A stretch of 44,174 nucleotides of DNA from assembly GCA_002633005.1 (NCBI GenBank), contig NMRA01000586.1, forward strand, positions 1 through 44,174, in the 5' to 3' direction. Of this stretch, positions 10,158 through 22,639 are shown piece by piece; positions within the stretch are counted from its first letter, which is position 1; each line of letters begins with the position of its first letter. The notes under the pieces were generated by a model. The model saw only the letters and a list, made by a program, of their open reading frames with translations, was not told the DNA's origin and searched no databases. The translations under genes and the position numbers were made by a program. The stretch comes from Phoronis australis. Its lineage: Eukaryota; Phoronida; Phoronidae.

Positions 10158-12780
10158 CTGTAAAGGTAAAATTTGTGTCCAGGTATTTGTAAGCTTACCA
10201 ATAACACCAACTTTAGCCCAGTTTTAGGGATGCTCACAAGGTGAGACCAATTGTACAACACTAAACCAAGTGTCAAGTCAATTTGTAGTTATTTTGTAGG
10301 TGAATCAATCACCAATAATTATTTTGCAAAGAATGCATATAGTGTTCAGTTTACAAAATCCTGGAGAGTTAGTGGCTTACCTAACTTAACTAAATCCTTA
10401 GTACTAAAAACATAAAGATCCTAATTATTTTTAGGAATTCTAACAAGCCATATCCAGATAGCAAGTTACCCTGGAGGAAATTGAAACATGAGACAATTCA
10501 ATCTTTTCTCAAAGAGCGCACATCTGAATGGTGTCAATGTGGGCAGATGTAAGTTGCATTGACCCCTTCTAGGTAAACTCATGTTGGGCAACTGCCATCT
10601 GGTTACAGCGTGATACTACCTGTTTTCTGACCAAACTAGCTGATATCTTCACTGTATATAGTACTATAGGGATGTTTATATCAACTCAGACCATCATGTC
10701 AATGCAAACAAAGTAAAATTCTATTGTCTGCAATCAACATAAGTGATGTGAGCATCATAATCAAGGGTATAAGACATCATGCTGTAAAATAGAAAATGAA
10801 AAATACTCTTTGAAATTAAAGGTTACTAATGAGCTTATTTCTTACAATGAATATTTTCAGTATCAGTATAAAATATGTTTTAATTTCCTACAAAACATCT
10901 CGTTACTAACAAAAGGCTGTTAGGAATTGTTTTCAAAATGTTGCATGTTTACCTAAGATGCCATGAAAAAATACAATGTCAATTTTATAAAGAAATACCT
11001 TTACATGGTGGATGAAACAACAACAGAAATTTTTTGTTTTTCATGATTTTATCATGGAATATTCAGTTGAAATGAATCTGGACATGCTGCTAATACGACT
11101 GTTTTGTTACAAGATTGTACACTTATAACTTTCATTTTTAAAATGTAGTTTACTAATACTAGCAAGGTCAAATGACCCCAAAAATCACAAATTCGTCTAT
11201 GATCTAAAAATGAGATTCTGTAAACCTTCAGAAAAAAATAAATCTAGACTTCTATTGATACTTACTGTAAACGTAGGTAGAGCAGGAACATACTGATAAT
11301 GTACAGAAAATAAGAAACAGAATCAACACACATAAATGCAATATATCTTTTGGACACCATGCACAAAGTTTTCCCTAAGATGGATCTGCAAACTCTAACT
11401 GTCAACTTAGGCATGGGACATTAGTATGGTAGTCACTCCTATTTATACAGACAAGTCAAAAGCTGTCCATAATCAATGAGTGCACAGCCAATGATACCAG
11501 ACATACTTCACAATTGATGGGCACTGTACAAGATTTTTTGAACCGTGCAACAAGTGTTCAACAGTATGACAGGTTTTGTTCAATTCCAGAGTTTAAGACG
11601 ACTGTTACTCATGGTTTACTTTTCACACGCTTGATAAAACAGGCAACTTCAGTGTCCTTATTTTATTCACCAGTTACTGTACAATGTCGAAGTAATCATC
11701 CTGTTGCGTCCTGAACACCGAGCGGATTGCACGACGCAAGTAGTTCTTCTGGTGGCTAAAGTAGATACTCCTACTATAAACTTGAATACCCATGAACTGA
11801 AAGTCTCAGGATTTTAGAAGGCAAATTTCCCAAAAATAAAATGGTGTTCCTTGCATGTTTCTCCTGTTAGTGGCTGCAAGTGTAGCATAGTATGTAAGAA
11901 TTAAGAAAAAACAATGTTTTTTATAAACAATTCGGTACTTGCATTTCTGGTGTCAAAAAGGTGTTTTTAGCCACTGAAGGCTGTCTTTGAAACAAGTCAC
12001 GTCACGCGAACACTGGCTGTTGACTTGCACAATCTCTAGTATGCATTTTTTTCTGAAATTTTTTTGATATTATAGGGCTTGCACATTGGGAGCCATGAGA
12101 TGTGGGCGTAAGCAGCCGTGGGCATATTATTCGTGCCGCCTACTGGTCTCTAACAAAACAGTTACTTCAATATTATGGTAAACAGAATAAAGACAAGCAT
12201 TCAAATTTTAATGTGTTCACGCTCCGCCTATTTATTTCACCCAGATATCACAAATATCTCACCAGCGTACTAAGTCGCAGACGTGTACTAGCAGTCATTA
12301 CCCGCCAAATCTTGAAATATTCCTAATCAGGCTGAACTAGGCCTACCACTATTGAAACTGTTATTTTTTACTTACCCCTTTGACTTCCTTACGGGTGATG
12401 ACCCTTGCTATAGGCCAGAGATCTTCAGAGATGTTTTGTCTTTCCCTTTTAGATGAATATCTCTCAACTTTTGGTAGTTTCGGGCTACTAAGCGCCACAA
12501 AATCAATTCGGACCTTCCTGGTACTTCTCTCCATTAGATACGCGGAGTGTGAAGCGCTGATTGGTCAATGAGCGATGACCTAGATTACGTGCAGCGAACC
12601 TGGCGGATGACATAGTTTACGTATTGCTGGTAATGTTTGCTCAAACCCATGTTTCATATTATTATATTGATAACTTTTCCTCGTGAAGGTAGTGATCTCA
12701 GCAGTTATATCACTTATGGTGTTTTGTCAAGTAGTAGAACCTTGTACTGCTATGACACAAATTTTGAAGGTTCCTATGTT
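10158..12780. other. Gene-poor AT-rich stretch
   Basis: No domain, RNA gene or clear repeat is recognised. The frames at 11514, 12102, 12380 and 12637 are short and featureless. Confidence 0.4.
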
Positions 12781-13026
12781 GTAGTTAAGTCCCACTTTAA
12801 ATATTTTGCTCACCATGTGAGTTATTCTTTACATGGAGGGATTCATACTTATGGATGATCTCATCAGGGATTGCATGTAACACTATTTGGGTGTGTATAT
12901 TTGTAGTTAAGTCCCACTTTAAATATTTTGCTCACCATGTGAGTTATTGTTTACATGGAGGGATTCATACTTATGGATGACCTCATCAGGGATTGCATGT
13001 AACACTGTTTGGGTGTGTATATTTGT
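12781..13026. repeat. Tandem duplication, 122-bp period, two copies
   Basis: Copy 1 starts at 12781 and copy 2 at 12903 with gtagttaagtcccacttt. They differ at only a few bases (for example gatgatctc versus gatgacctc), so the duplication is recent. The end of a 73-codon + frame overlaps copy 1 and is therefore unlikely to be a gene. Confidence 0.9.
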
Positions 13027-14545
13027 TACATGTTCATTGTATAAAGTGTATTGTTTATATTGCAGAGTTTATAATTGTTAGTTAAAAAGATTTCGGTAGG
13101 TTATCTCAACAGTGCTTAGTGCATGTTTTGCTCATCCTGTGAAATGCAATATTTATACTGAAGAGTTTATCATCGCTACTGCCTGTGTCCCTTATTGCTT
13201 TTCCCATAGTATGAACAACTAGTCATGTTAACGTTTGAAATTCTCATGTACAATATATATTACACTATTCCGAAATCTTACACTTATTTTCATTGCCCAA
13301 GCACTAATCTGAAGAGTGGCCTACTAGTTGTGGAATGCGCACAATGCATTGTTAAAGCGAGGTGATCGTATGCCGCTGGGTTTTTGTTTTCTTACTCTTT
13401 GTGAACGCAGTGCCTGTAATTCGCATTTATTCCTAAGTTTATGCAATCATTTTAAATTACAAAACATGAAACCCTGGGAACCGGTGGGGCAGTTAAATTT
13501 TGACATCGACAATATATACGTGTCATTTGAAGTAGTAGCCCGTTGTAGGGTGCCACGACCAAAAATATGGGTACACATCACATGTTTAACCACAAACAAC
13601 AAGTGAAAGAGTTACTTTTTCAGGTAAGCGACGCGTTGCGCGCTTTGGTTGTTTTTGTCCGTTTTAGGTGGCAAGTGGCGCTTTTTTCTTTGACGATTTC
13701 GCTGAGGTACGTTTCAGAAAATCGTACTGTAGGCCTAAGTCATTTTTTCTGTGCCAGTTCATTTAGGTACACAGCAACTGAAAAAATGGATAAATCACGT
13801 CATTTTAAATCTCCATATCGCTCCGTTATGGCCACTTCGACTTGGATGGATTTTGGCTCTTTCAAACACTCCTCCATGCTCTATTTTTTGAAGTTCGTTA
13901 ACGAAAACGCGTACCAGGATGTAAGGTTCGTGCCCTCCCCCTCGAGTTTTAGTTGGTAATTTTGACATGAAGATGATGGTGATATTTATGCGTTCCTTGA
14001 CGAGAATTCCAGCAAGTCAAGTTTTGCCTAATTCAGCTTTTCATTCATTTTTATACCGTGTATGGTCGCTGGCAAAATAAGATACCATCAAGATTTTAGT
14101 CTAGATGTTTCCTAACTCGGTTTTTGGCCATAACACTAGTTATAGGAATCTGATTATGAGCGCGCAAGAGAAGACGGAACATATTTGCGACGTTTCGTTT
14201 ACTCAAAGTTAATGAGCCTAAACGTCAGAAAATATTTGTTTTCTCTTTCTCGCTTATAATGATTTTCAAGGGTTTCCGTTATTCAATTTCGGCAAGGTCG
14301 TCGCTTTCTCGCAAAACTACCGATTGGATGATCAATTACGCACTTATTTACTCTCCGTTTTAACGTTGATCATCGTCAATACACCTCCAAAAATTGCACA
14401 TCGTCTTTGCGCAAACTACATTGAGATTTAAGTCTCCCGAAAAAAGTTGACGATCGGATAGTGTTTAAAAGTCTAATTCTAAATTTCTCCAGTTAGTGCA
14501 CAAATGAAGTAAAAGAAAGTAGTTCTGCTTGTCGCGTCAGCTGTT
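13027..14545. other. Stretch without recognised gene
   Basis: Two overlapping + frames (13328-13606 and 13567-13959) have no recognisable domain. Nothing else is supported. Confidence 0.35.
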
Positions 14546-14788
14546 GGTATCATTATCTCGACTTATGACCCACAACGCGTGACAGGACAAAGCCTTTTCA
14601 ATTTAGCCGGTGGAGCGTGAGACCCCTGAGGTCCCAATCGAGTCCTCACGACAACTCCGCGTTATGNGGTATCATTATCTCGATTTATGACCCACAACGC
14701 GTGACTGGACAAAGCCTTTTCAATTTAGCCGGTGGAGCGTGAGATCCCTGAGGTCCCAATCGAGTCCTCACGACAACTTCGCGTTATG
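14546..14788. repeat. 121-bp near-identical direct repeat split by a single N
   Basis: Copy 1 is 14546-14666 and copy 2 is 14668-14788; they differ at about four positions and the only base between them is N (14667). Such a layout is typical of an unresolved contig overlap, so the second copy may be an assembly artefact or the other haplotype. Each copy has a weakly tRNA-like string: tttagccggtggagcg (A-box-like) followed by ggtcccaatcgagtcc (B-box-like). No cloverleaf forms, so no tRNA is called. Confidence 0.85.
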
Positions 14789-15176
14789 TTAGCCGTACCT
14801 CTTGTACGTTGCCTCGAAGGCTCTCTGATCACCTTTAAACTCGGATTCTATTAATGTGGTACGCTAAAAGCTGTTAAGTTGTAGTTAATACGTATACACA
14901 TGTGTTGACTGCTAGTAAAGTTTTCTTGAGAACCACATTTCTTTTAATTTCATACCCTATATTCATCTATAATGCGTTTAAAAAACACTCCCACTTCCCC
15001 ACAAAATTTTGAGAAAACAAAATTTTCAACTTCGGCTGTCTTAGGAAATACGTCACACGAGGAAGATAACCCGATCAATGCCGAGTCTGTTCATAGTGTC
15101 CAGTGCCAAGAGGAGTACTTTCGTTTTTTCGAATTTAGACGGATTTTTAGATTAAGCTAGAGTAAACATTTGAATA

Positions 15177-15401
15177 ATGCCCAGCCGTTGTGTAGTTGGA
15201 TGCTGTGACAATACGCCACGGCCTGGGATATCTTTAGTTTGCACAAGTTTCCCACTGATTCAAGACTGCTTTGCAAGTGGGAAGACTTTGTTAAGACCAC
15301 GAGTGGAGTGTTGCCGTATTTGGTAGCATGTAGCGAACATAGTTTTATGGAATGCTTCGAGGACGATAGCCTGCGATCCAAGTATAGTTGTCAATCAAGA
15401 T
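15177..15401 (+). pseudogene. THAP zinc-finger domain with a frameshift
   Basis: ATG at 15177 opens MPSRCVVGCCDNTPRPGI, the start of a THAP domain (MPxxCxVxxCxN). After a one-base frame change near 15233 the next frame reads SLHKFPTDSRLLCKWEDFVK and then ACSEHSFMECFE. This supplies the conserved HKFP, the WxxxV region and the final C-x2-H ligands, so the C2CH zinc site is complete across the two frames. The second frame stops at 15399-15401. THAP domains bind DNA and occur in host factors and in P-element-type transposases. No transposase body was recognised downstream. It could be a dead copy, or a base-calling error in a THAP first exon. Confidence 0.75.
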
Positions 15402-17015
15402 AGGTGAAATTTTAGAGAGTATTCAAAACGGTACATGCCGTCGCCTTGCGCAAGGTAGTAGGCCTTGGGCTAGTATTAAACCTAACATTCAAAATGGCGG
15501 AAAGCATCGCAACGCCAGAAATTTGTAACATTCTTGATCCGCTAGGTGACGCTTAGCGCCATGTCCCTAACCAATCATAACAACGCATAGTGAGGTTAAA
15601 GGTCATGAAGCTTGGCACTATTACCGGAGCCGAAGTCAGTATGCTCTGCAGAGCAATATTTATCAAGTTTACAATAACAGCATTTGGAATGTCTGGGTCT
15701 ACAGTATGACAGTGCTAGCTGGGTGATTGGGGTCACAGACACAGCTATCAACATAACCACAACAAATTTGAACTGAACGCCAGCCAGCCAGCCGCGTGTG
15801 CTTGCAATTGGCTTAAACGGCTGCCAAAGCGCTTTTTATTAATTTTCTGATGTTTTTCAATACATATTTGTGTCCGGAATCCACTCCAATGTAACAGTAC
15901 TGTGATCACAAAAAACGAAATAACATTTTGAAGATTACTAGTATATCAACTATATAGGCCTACTCACAGGCGAAACTTGCATAATGACTGTAAAAAATCC
16001 GACTTCGAAAGTATTTCTGAACTCATACCGGATGAGAAAATGAACAAATCAGTTTCTTACCGATTCTACGCTAATCTCTCATCTACAGAGTGCAAATTCC
16101 ATTGCAAAGAGTCGACAGCCAGGCGATCGGCGACATTTCATCTCACTGACAGCACTGTACGCCGATCCATTTTCTGAACACAAGAGACGTGAAAAAATTT
16201 TCGAGAAACAACATGAAATTTGGATCAGCAACCTCTGAGTACTCCTGGTAGTCACCTAGGCTATCGGCAAATCCGATGGCAACATGAATTCAGCCACAAA
16301 CTTGACTTCAAAATGAGCTATGTGCTCAAATAGTGGCTTCCGGACGATCGTTAACATAGGCCTGAACGGGGTAACCTTCAAACTTCAAGAGACGTGGAAA
16401 AATTTTCACCATTGGCGCTGATATTTGGCGGTAACATGTCTTAACATACACTCTATGTGACAGGCTATCGGCAAATTGTGTAGTTATCTCCCCTTGCTTA
16501 TAAATTCCTGATTTTGCCTGCTCTTGTGTATTTCATATGGAGGGCTGCTGGCAAGATTTAGCGCATGCGCAGTTGTGCATGTTACAAATTTCTGGCGTTG
16601 GACGAACACTGTCGGACAGGATTAGTGCAAGTAGCCAGTGGATTGCTTTTCTTTTGAATAACGATTTTTGCAGCATAAACGCTTATAGATGGATGTGCTG
16701 AATAGCTTGATGCTTGTTACCTGTCGTTGCAATCCTAGTCGATCGCTAGCTGAACTGAATGAACAGTAAGAGTAGGGCGGTCTAACCAATTTTTCTTGAT
16801 TATCAAAAATATTTAAATATAACATAATTTATCCCACTCAATAAAAATTGAAAAATTATCAAAATCGGGTCAAGCAATGCAAAGTTATTGCAATTTTGAG
16901 GCGAAATTTGGGTCATTTGTTTGGATTGGGTCGGCCATCTTGGACGACAGCGGCATTGTTGTGAATGCGGTTTTCTTTCATTGTGTGGCGTCATGCCGTG
17001 CTGTCTGTGTTCGTC

Positions 17016-17017
<2 letters not shown>
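15402..17017. other. Gene-poor stretch with part of a dispersed repeat
   Basis: Around 16180-16490 the phrases gacgtggaaaaattttca and ctatcggcaaat resemble the family at 2866-3430. No gene is recognised elsewhere in this stretch. Confidence 0.35.

Positions 17018-17070
<53 letters not shown>
17018..17070. repeat. (TG)n microsatellite
   Basis: An uninterrupted alternating TG/GT tract of about 53 bases. Two + frames of 84 and 73 codons cross it, encode VCVCVC runs, and are spurious. Confidence 0.98.
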
Positions 17071-17071
<1 letters not shown>

Positions 17072-17996
17072 GTTTTCATGGTGAGCTTGAATATATTAAG
17101 TCACATGAGTCTGGGCTGGGCACGCTTTTGAATTCAGGCTGAGGTGTTGCACAGTCAAGTCGGACGGCTATAAGTCTGGTATGTCCATCTCCTGAACTAC
17201 CTGCTTGCAGGCCGCGTTTACTATAGTCTCGAGTTTAAAACCTTGTGTAAATTACTTTCACCAACAATTTACGATGACATTTAGTGAGAACTGTCTACAC
17301 CTACAATTCTGAGTGATTAAGCAGCTTTCACTAGATTTCAGCCACGCAGATTTAGTTATTGAGTGACAAAAATTCTAGCATTTCCCGTTGGACCACAATA
17401 AGCTATGTTGGATTGCGAAGCTTCCAGCCTCCAATCCTTGTTCATTCTAAGTTCTTATTTGTTAAATCATGCTTGTCGAATTCTAACGTAAGGAAGCACC
17501 TGGTCGCAATGGTAACAGTTAGGCATGTCCACTTTCATATCATGTAAACTTGTCGTGTTGTTGGATAACGTTAGTAAGGCTTAAATGTTCTAAGGTACTG
17601 TGCATTCTAAGTTAGTTATTTTGGTAAAAAATTGGATCATTTTGGCTTACATGTCAACTTTATTATACTGAGAGTATTTCAGTTTTGACCTATGTACCGT
17701 AGATGTAACCCTAAACTACCTTGAAAGCCTTCCACTGTAGAAATCAAATATATAATTCCGACAGAAAGTACTAGATTTAAATTTGAACTGGGGAGTACCG
17801 AAAATTTACATCATAATCGTCTTCTGATTTGTTCTTTCATTTCTATGACTCAGTGACCAAACCATGATAGAATTAACTTGGCGTTATGAAGGTCTGAAAT
17901 AATATGTTCATTGGCATCTTCGGGTAATATTTCTTGATGCCTTAGGTTTACCATTATTTCAATAGATTAACACATAAATTTTAACAAGAGGAAGAG
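17071..17996. other. Stretch without recognised gene
   Basis: Only short, unsupported frames and AT-rich sequence are seen. Confidence 0.4.
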
Positions 17997-19790
17997 AGCG
18001 TTGAAATGCGCCCACGAATGCATTGCAAATGGTGTGCTTTTAGGGTTATTTATTTGCAGGCGCAAAAAGTACAATCCATCCAAAATCGGGAACATGCCAT
18101 ATTTCATAAAAACTGTCAAGGAACTTCAGAGAAACAAAGGAAAACACAACAAAACGAAATTGCCACTTGTGGGCACAGCGTCCGTTCAATCCGCCTGAAA
18201 GTCGCCGTCTGTTATCTTCATATATATTCACTTACTAAATTTAATAATGATCCTGCAATGGGCTTTGTAGATACAGCTAAGGGTGAAAAATAAAACAAAA
18301 CTACCACTAGGAGGCACCACAGTATTCAGTCGCCATCATCAAACGTCCTCTTCACACTAAAAAAATATAGGCCAATTTTCAAAACCATCCCTAGAATGAT
18401 TTAGTTGATCTAGGGGTGGACACCAAAAACAAGATTTGAAAACATCAAAAATGGCCACTAGGTGGCGCAAAATACCTCTCTTACATCCAAAAACAGGGTG
18501 ATAGTATCGTCTTAACAATAGATGCCTATATTCAAAGTTTTTAAAAATTTGTTGAGGACCTTTGAAGATACAGACTGGTAAACGTAAAAAAACTAAAATT
18601 GTCCCTAGGGAGCATACCAGTAGTCAGATCCATGCGAAAGTCGTCGTCCCTTTTCAACATCATATAAATACACTTGATGGATTAACTGAAGATCCTGCAA
18701 ACAGTTAAGGAGATACAGCCATGAGCACAAAAAAGCAAAACTGCCACTAGGAGGCGCCACAGTAGTCGAACTCGTCGGAAAATCATCGTCAGCCGTCCAC
18801 TTCATAGTAAAAACATAAGTGTCAATTTTCACAATTATCCTGAAAACGGTTAGGTTGACAAGTTGATGCCAAAAAACTGACCCGAAAACAGTAAAATTGG
18901 CCACTAGGTAGCGCAAACTAGGTCGACTCTTTCTGAAAACAGAGAGATAGCGTCACCTCATTAACAGATTCCAGTATGCCAAATTTTATGAAAATGAATT
19001 GAGGACCTTTGAACATACAGAGGTAAATGAAAAAAAAAAATTGCCACTAGGTGGTACACCAGTAGTCAGATCCATCCAAAAACGGGAGGACAGCGTCATC
19101 TCACTAATAAGTGCCTATTAAAATATACCAAACTTTTTGAAAATCCGTTCACAACGTTTGAAGATACAGAGGTAAATGTAAAAAACTAAAGCTGCCTCTA
19201 GAAGGCACACCAGTAGTCGGATCCGTCCTAAAGTTGTTGTCATCGGTTGTCAACATCATATAAATACACTTACTAAATTTAGTAAAGATCCTTCGAACAG
19301 TTTAGGAGATACAGCCATAGGCGCAAAAAACTGCCATTAGGAGGTGCCACAGTAGTTGAAATCGTCGGAAAATCATGCTTTTAACGGTATGGTTCATAGA
19401 GGGATGAAGGCAAAAAACAGACTCGAAAACAGTAAAAATGGCCACTAGGTGGGGCAAACTACGTTGAATCCATCCGAAAACTGGAGAACAGCGTCATGCC
19501 ACTAATAGGTGCTTACATATCAAAGTTTATGAAAATCTGTTCAGGACTTTTGAAGATAATGAGGTAAACGAAAAAAACAACTCAAATTGCCACTAGGGGG
19601 CACACCGGTAGTTGGATCCGTCCCTAAGTTCGCTCATGCCGTCCCATTCATGAAAGGAAGGCATGTGCAAAATTTCATAAGCATACCTGAAGGCATTTTA
19701 GAGATAGAGGAGCGGACCCCGGACGGACGGACGGACGGAGATGACGGCATAATGCGTCCATATATAAATATGTGGGCTTTTAAAAATCAA
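17997..19790 (+). mobile_element. Modular repeat element, copy 3 (complete, longest)
   Basis: Head at 18001 is gttgaaatgcgcccacgaat. The tail ends at about 19785 with cggacggacggacgg, gatgacggcataatgcgtcc and atatgtgggc. Between them lie about ten homologous monomers marked by CCACTAGG-type words at about 18308, 18455, 18603, 18743, 18903, 19046, 19198, 19333, 19442 and 19590, a spacing of about 110-160 and mostly 143-152. Words at 18455-18468 (ccactaggtggcgc) and 19590-19603 (ccactagggggcac) match CTCF core CCASYAGRKGGCRS exactly. Monomers fall into three recurring flavours: ...GGTGGCGCAAA, ...GGGGGCACACC and ...GGAGGCGCCACAG. That implies a higher-order unit. No protein-coding frame is convincing. 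Confidence 0.85.
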
Positions 19791-20128
19791 GTTCAGAAGA
19801 CTTCCATTTCAATTTTTCTTGCAATTTTGTCATTGAGATTGCCACCTCCACTCACATGTTAATTTTGTGGCTCATTTAAAAGGTGACATCCTTCTTACTC
19901 ACTGCTGAAAATAAAGATTAGAAAATTTTAATATTTTGTATTAGGCTTCATCATCTTTGCCACACTGCTATTTACATTTCGTTGGCAAAAAACCCGAGTT
20001 ATGCCAACAAATGGAATTGAAAGGAATTATCATATGAAGTAAACAAAATAGCCAGTAAGTTCAGTGCAATAACACAGCTGTCTGCCTGGTCTGACATCAC
20101 GGTTATGTAACCGCATAAGCCTGGCGTG

Positions 20129-20269
20129 CGTTCACTAGACGCTAGGACCTACGCTAGGACCTAGCTAAAACCTAGTCAAAGTCACGTGTTCTCATTTAAA
20201 ATACACGGCAATATCTCACGCAATCTCGCGAAGTCTTGCTTTTTAGCGAGGTCCTAGCGTTACTGAACG
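20129..20269. mobile_element. Short inverted-repeat (MITE-like) element, ~141 bp
   Basis: The left end cgttcactagacgctaggac matches the reverse complement of the right end, cgttcagtaacgctaggac, over about 22 bases with small differences. The word cgctaggacct is repeated twice on the left. No clear target-site duplication is visible and there is no coding capacity. Confidence 0.7.
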
Positions 20270-20602
20270 GAAGACTGTTTTCAGAATTAACTTGGCTGAA
20301 GTCGGACAAGGTCATTACTGATAGGCTTTTCTAAGTAACCACGCTGTGCGTGCAAAACTGCCCCGTTTAACAGATTCACACAGTGCCATTCTATGTGTTG
20401 AAAAGCAGTTGCATTGGTGTCAAACTCTGTCTTAAAAAACCATTGGTCACATAGCTGCCACCGTTGCAAAATCACAGGCACTGAAATGGTTGACAACACA
20501 GAAATAAGATAATTCGAATCTGACCGTTTTCCTTAAGATCTTCGAGTCTGCGAGTACTTAAAACTAAGCATCACTTAATAAATTCCCAAGACACTGGTAA
20601 GA

Positions 20603-21047
20603 CCAGTGCCGGGTTACATGAAACAGTCCCAAATAGGGACTCAACTAAGTTCCCTAAATCTACCGCGTATTTATGGACTTGTGAAAACACTGATTGTCCT
20701 CTCTTATGCTGTTAGAGTATCATTACCAAGTCAACTTTTGATTTTGATACAAAGTGAGAGTGAACTCAACGTTGAATTCTCAATATTATCGAAAATGTTT
20801 AGGGATCTTTTCATTCAACGTTCCTAACTTAAGGACTAAGTCCCTAATTGTTTTGATTGAATTTTGGGCTCAGATTTTAGTTAGATTTATTAGAAAATGT
20901 CATTAGTCAAAGGGGAGATCACAGTAACAATGAAATGACAGAAAAAGATTACATCTGTGTGTAAACAAGGACGCAGATATAGAGCAAAAGATTTAGGGAA
21001 CTTAGTTGAGTCCCTATATGGGACTGTTTCACGCAACCTGGCACTGG
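20603..21047. mobile_element. MITE-like element A, copy 1 (445 bp, ~58-bp inverted termini)
   Basis: The left terminus starts ccagtgccgggttacatgaa, and the right terminus, read in reverse complement, starts ccagtgccaggttgcgtgaa. They match nearly throughout 58 bp, ending in agttccctaaatct. Within each terminus agtccc-aaat-agggact forms a small hairpin. A second copy at 36096 shares both the termini and the interior (for example ctaattgttttga). There is no coding capacity, and a target-site duplication is not evident. Confidence 0.9.
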
Positions 21048-21663
21048 ATCCTAAAATTACTTTTATTTTAGTGTCGTCTGCGGTTCGGTAGGTGTCTCTG
21101 TAGTGTTGTCGTTTGGGTTTCAGAATGTGTTTTTGTGACTTAGCAACACAGTGTGTAATTTTTGTGTTGTTTATTCACTTATGTGTCCCTGGTGTGCTCT
21201 GTTGCCTTTCCTAACATTTTAGCCACTCCTTGGATGTCCGAGGGAGGCCGAAGTACAGAGTATTAATGGCTGTGATCGATTTAACAAGCTGTCTCCTGTT
21301 GGCGCTAGTTATGAGTGTTTGACATCTGCTCCAATTGAACAGCGTGACTAAGGGTTTTGCGCGGCATTACCAGAAGTTAATGCTCAAAAAAGTTTGACGT
21401 TTTATGAGACTCAAGGCTTATGCATGTCAGTCTGTACTAAATTACTTATGGTTTGAATTCGACACTCAGCTCACAACTAAGGCAAGTTTATACAAAAAAT
21501 ATAACGTTTAATGAGACTTGCTTAAAAAGTCTGTTACCAAAGTGCATTATAGTGTGACCATGCAAGTTAAACTGTCGAAACCAAAGCCTGTAGAGCTTTG
21601 CAGCAATTTTTGAAGCACTCGCTGATAATGTGAATGCACTACAATAAATTAAAAAACACCCAC
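21048..21663. other. Region downstream of the last visible ankyrin exon
   Basis: No further ankyrin exon or polyadenylation context was identified with confidence. The sequence has no recognised gene. Confidence 0.35.
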
Positions 21664-21765
21664 CTTATGTTCTCCACCCAAGTTCAACTCATCTTGTTGT
21701 ATTTGTTTCTTAATCTGTTTGCTATCATCGTCTTTGATCAACTGAAGTAACTCGCCCATGTCATG
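21664..21765 (-). CDS. Ankyrin gene, exon 7 of those visible (N-cap type)
   Basis: A 102-bp phase-0 exon: acceptor tacag before CATGACATGG and donor GTGGGT after ...CATAAG. It encodes HDMGELLQLIKDDDSKQIKK followed by QIQQDELNLGGEHK, the pattern of an amino-terminal capping ankyrin helix pair (LLxxIKxDDxxxIxxxI). It resembles the exon at 35640-35735, so it should open a further ankyrin trio whose next exons lie at lower coordinates, but I did not find them before position 1. The donor GTGGGT is non-optimal but valid. It is the last visible exon of the gene. Confidence 0.7.
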
Positions 21766-22639
21766 CTGTAAAACACAAAACAAGTCTCTCCTAGAAATTC
21801 GGTTAAAGTACAAATGAGTCACTCAGCTCAGTTCACAAACAAAAGTTCCTCATCACCAAATCTACATCATACTTTCAACAAAATATGACAAACTACTCAC
21901 GAATATAGGATAAATGTACTCGTTTTCACTTAACGCTTATCGTGCTTACCTACACGATCTAAACAGAGATTTAGATACATGTTTTTTCAACAACATAAAA
22001 ACATTAAAGTAACATCCACGCTGGGAGGGTTTGGTGCATTGAAAGCCTAATTCTATTCGCCAGAAAATATACATGTAGAATTTCAAGCGTCTTATTAATG
22101 AAAAGAAAACGGGAAACGTTTAAAACCCATAATCCCGAGATTTTTGTTTAAGACGATTACTCTGTGTTTAAAAGAGTCCAAGATCAGGAATGCCTAAACA
22201 ACTCAAAGTAAGTTCAATGTCTGCGCACCATCTTAAGAAATTAATAAATTAACATAATTCTTTCAGTTATAATATCGCCAAGAAATTCTTGACACTGGGA
22301 TGCCTATTTCACGTTTTTTTGAATGACCTACGGTGAGAGATTACGGTTTTAGGAAAAACATTATCAAAAGTTAAAAAAGGAAATCGCAAAATCGACAATT
22401 TCAAGTGGTTCAATGTTTTTGAAAGTTGATTTCAATTTGAAGATCTAAATATGCCTTTCATCTCTCTAAGCACCTGAATATGCAATTAAAAATAAATAGC
22501 TCTTGAAAATTTATGCCCGTTTTCGTTATCGTGACTGGAATTTGTTTCTTTAACAAAAAGGAAATGGATTTGCGAAATCCATCAAAAGTGATCGAAAAGC
22601 TGCGAGTTTTTTGTTGATCAGAAGGCCACGGCTGAAGCT
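21766..22639. other. Ankyrin-gene intron sequence
   Basis: AT-rich intron on the minus strand between exon 7 (21664-21765) and exon 6 (23162-23221). Nothing recognisable is embedded in this part. Confidence 0.5.

Noticed and set aside
14570-14660. tRNA or tRNA-derived SINE
   Set aside because: A-box- and B-box-like words are present but no acceptor stem or anticodon arm forms.
16877-17142. Two + frames with VCVCVC runs
   Set aside because: They exist only because they cross the (TG)n microsatellite.
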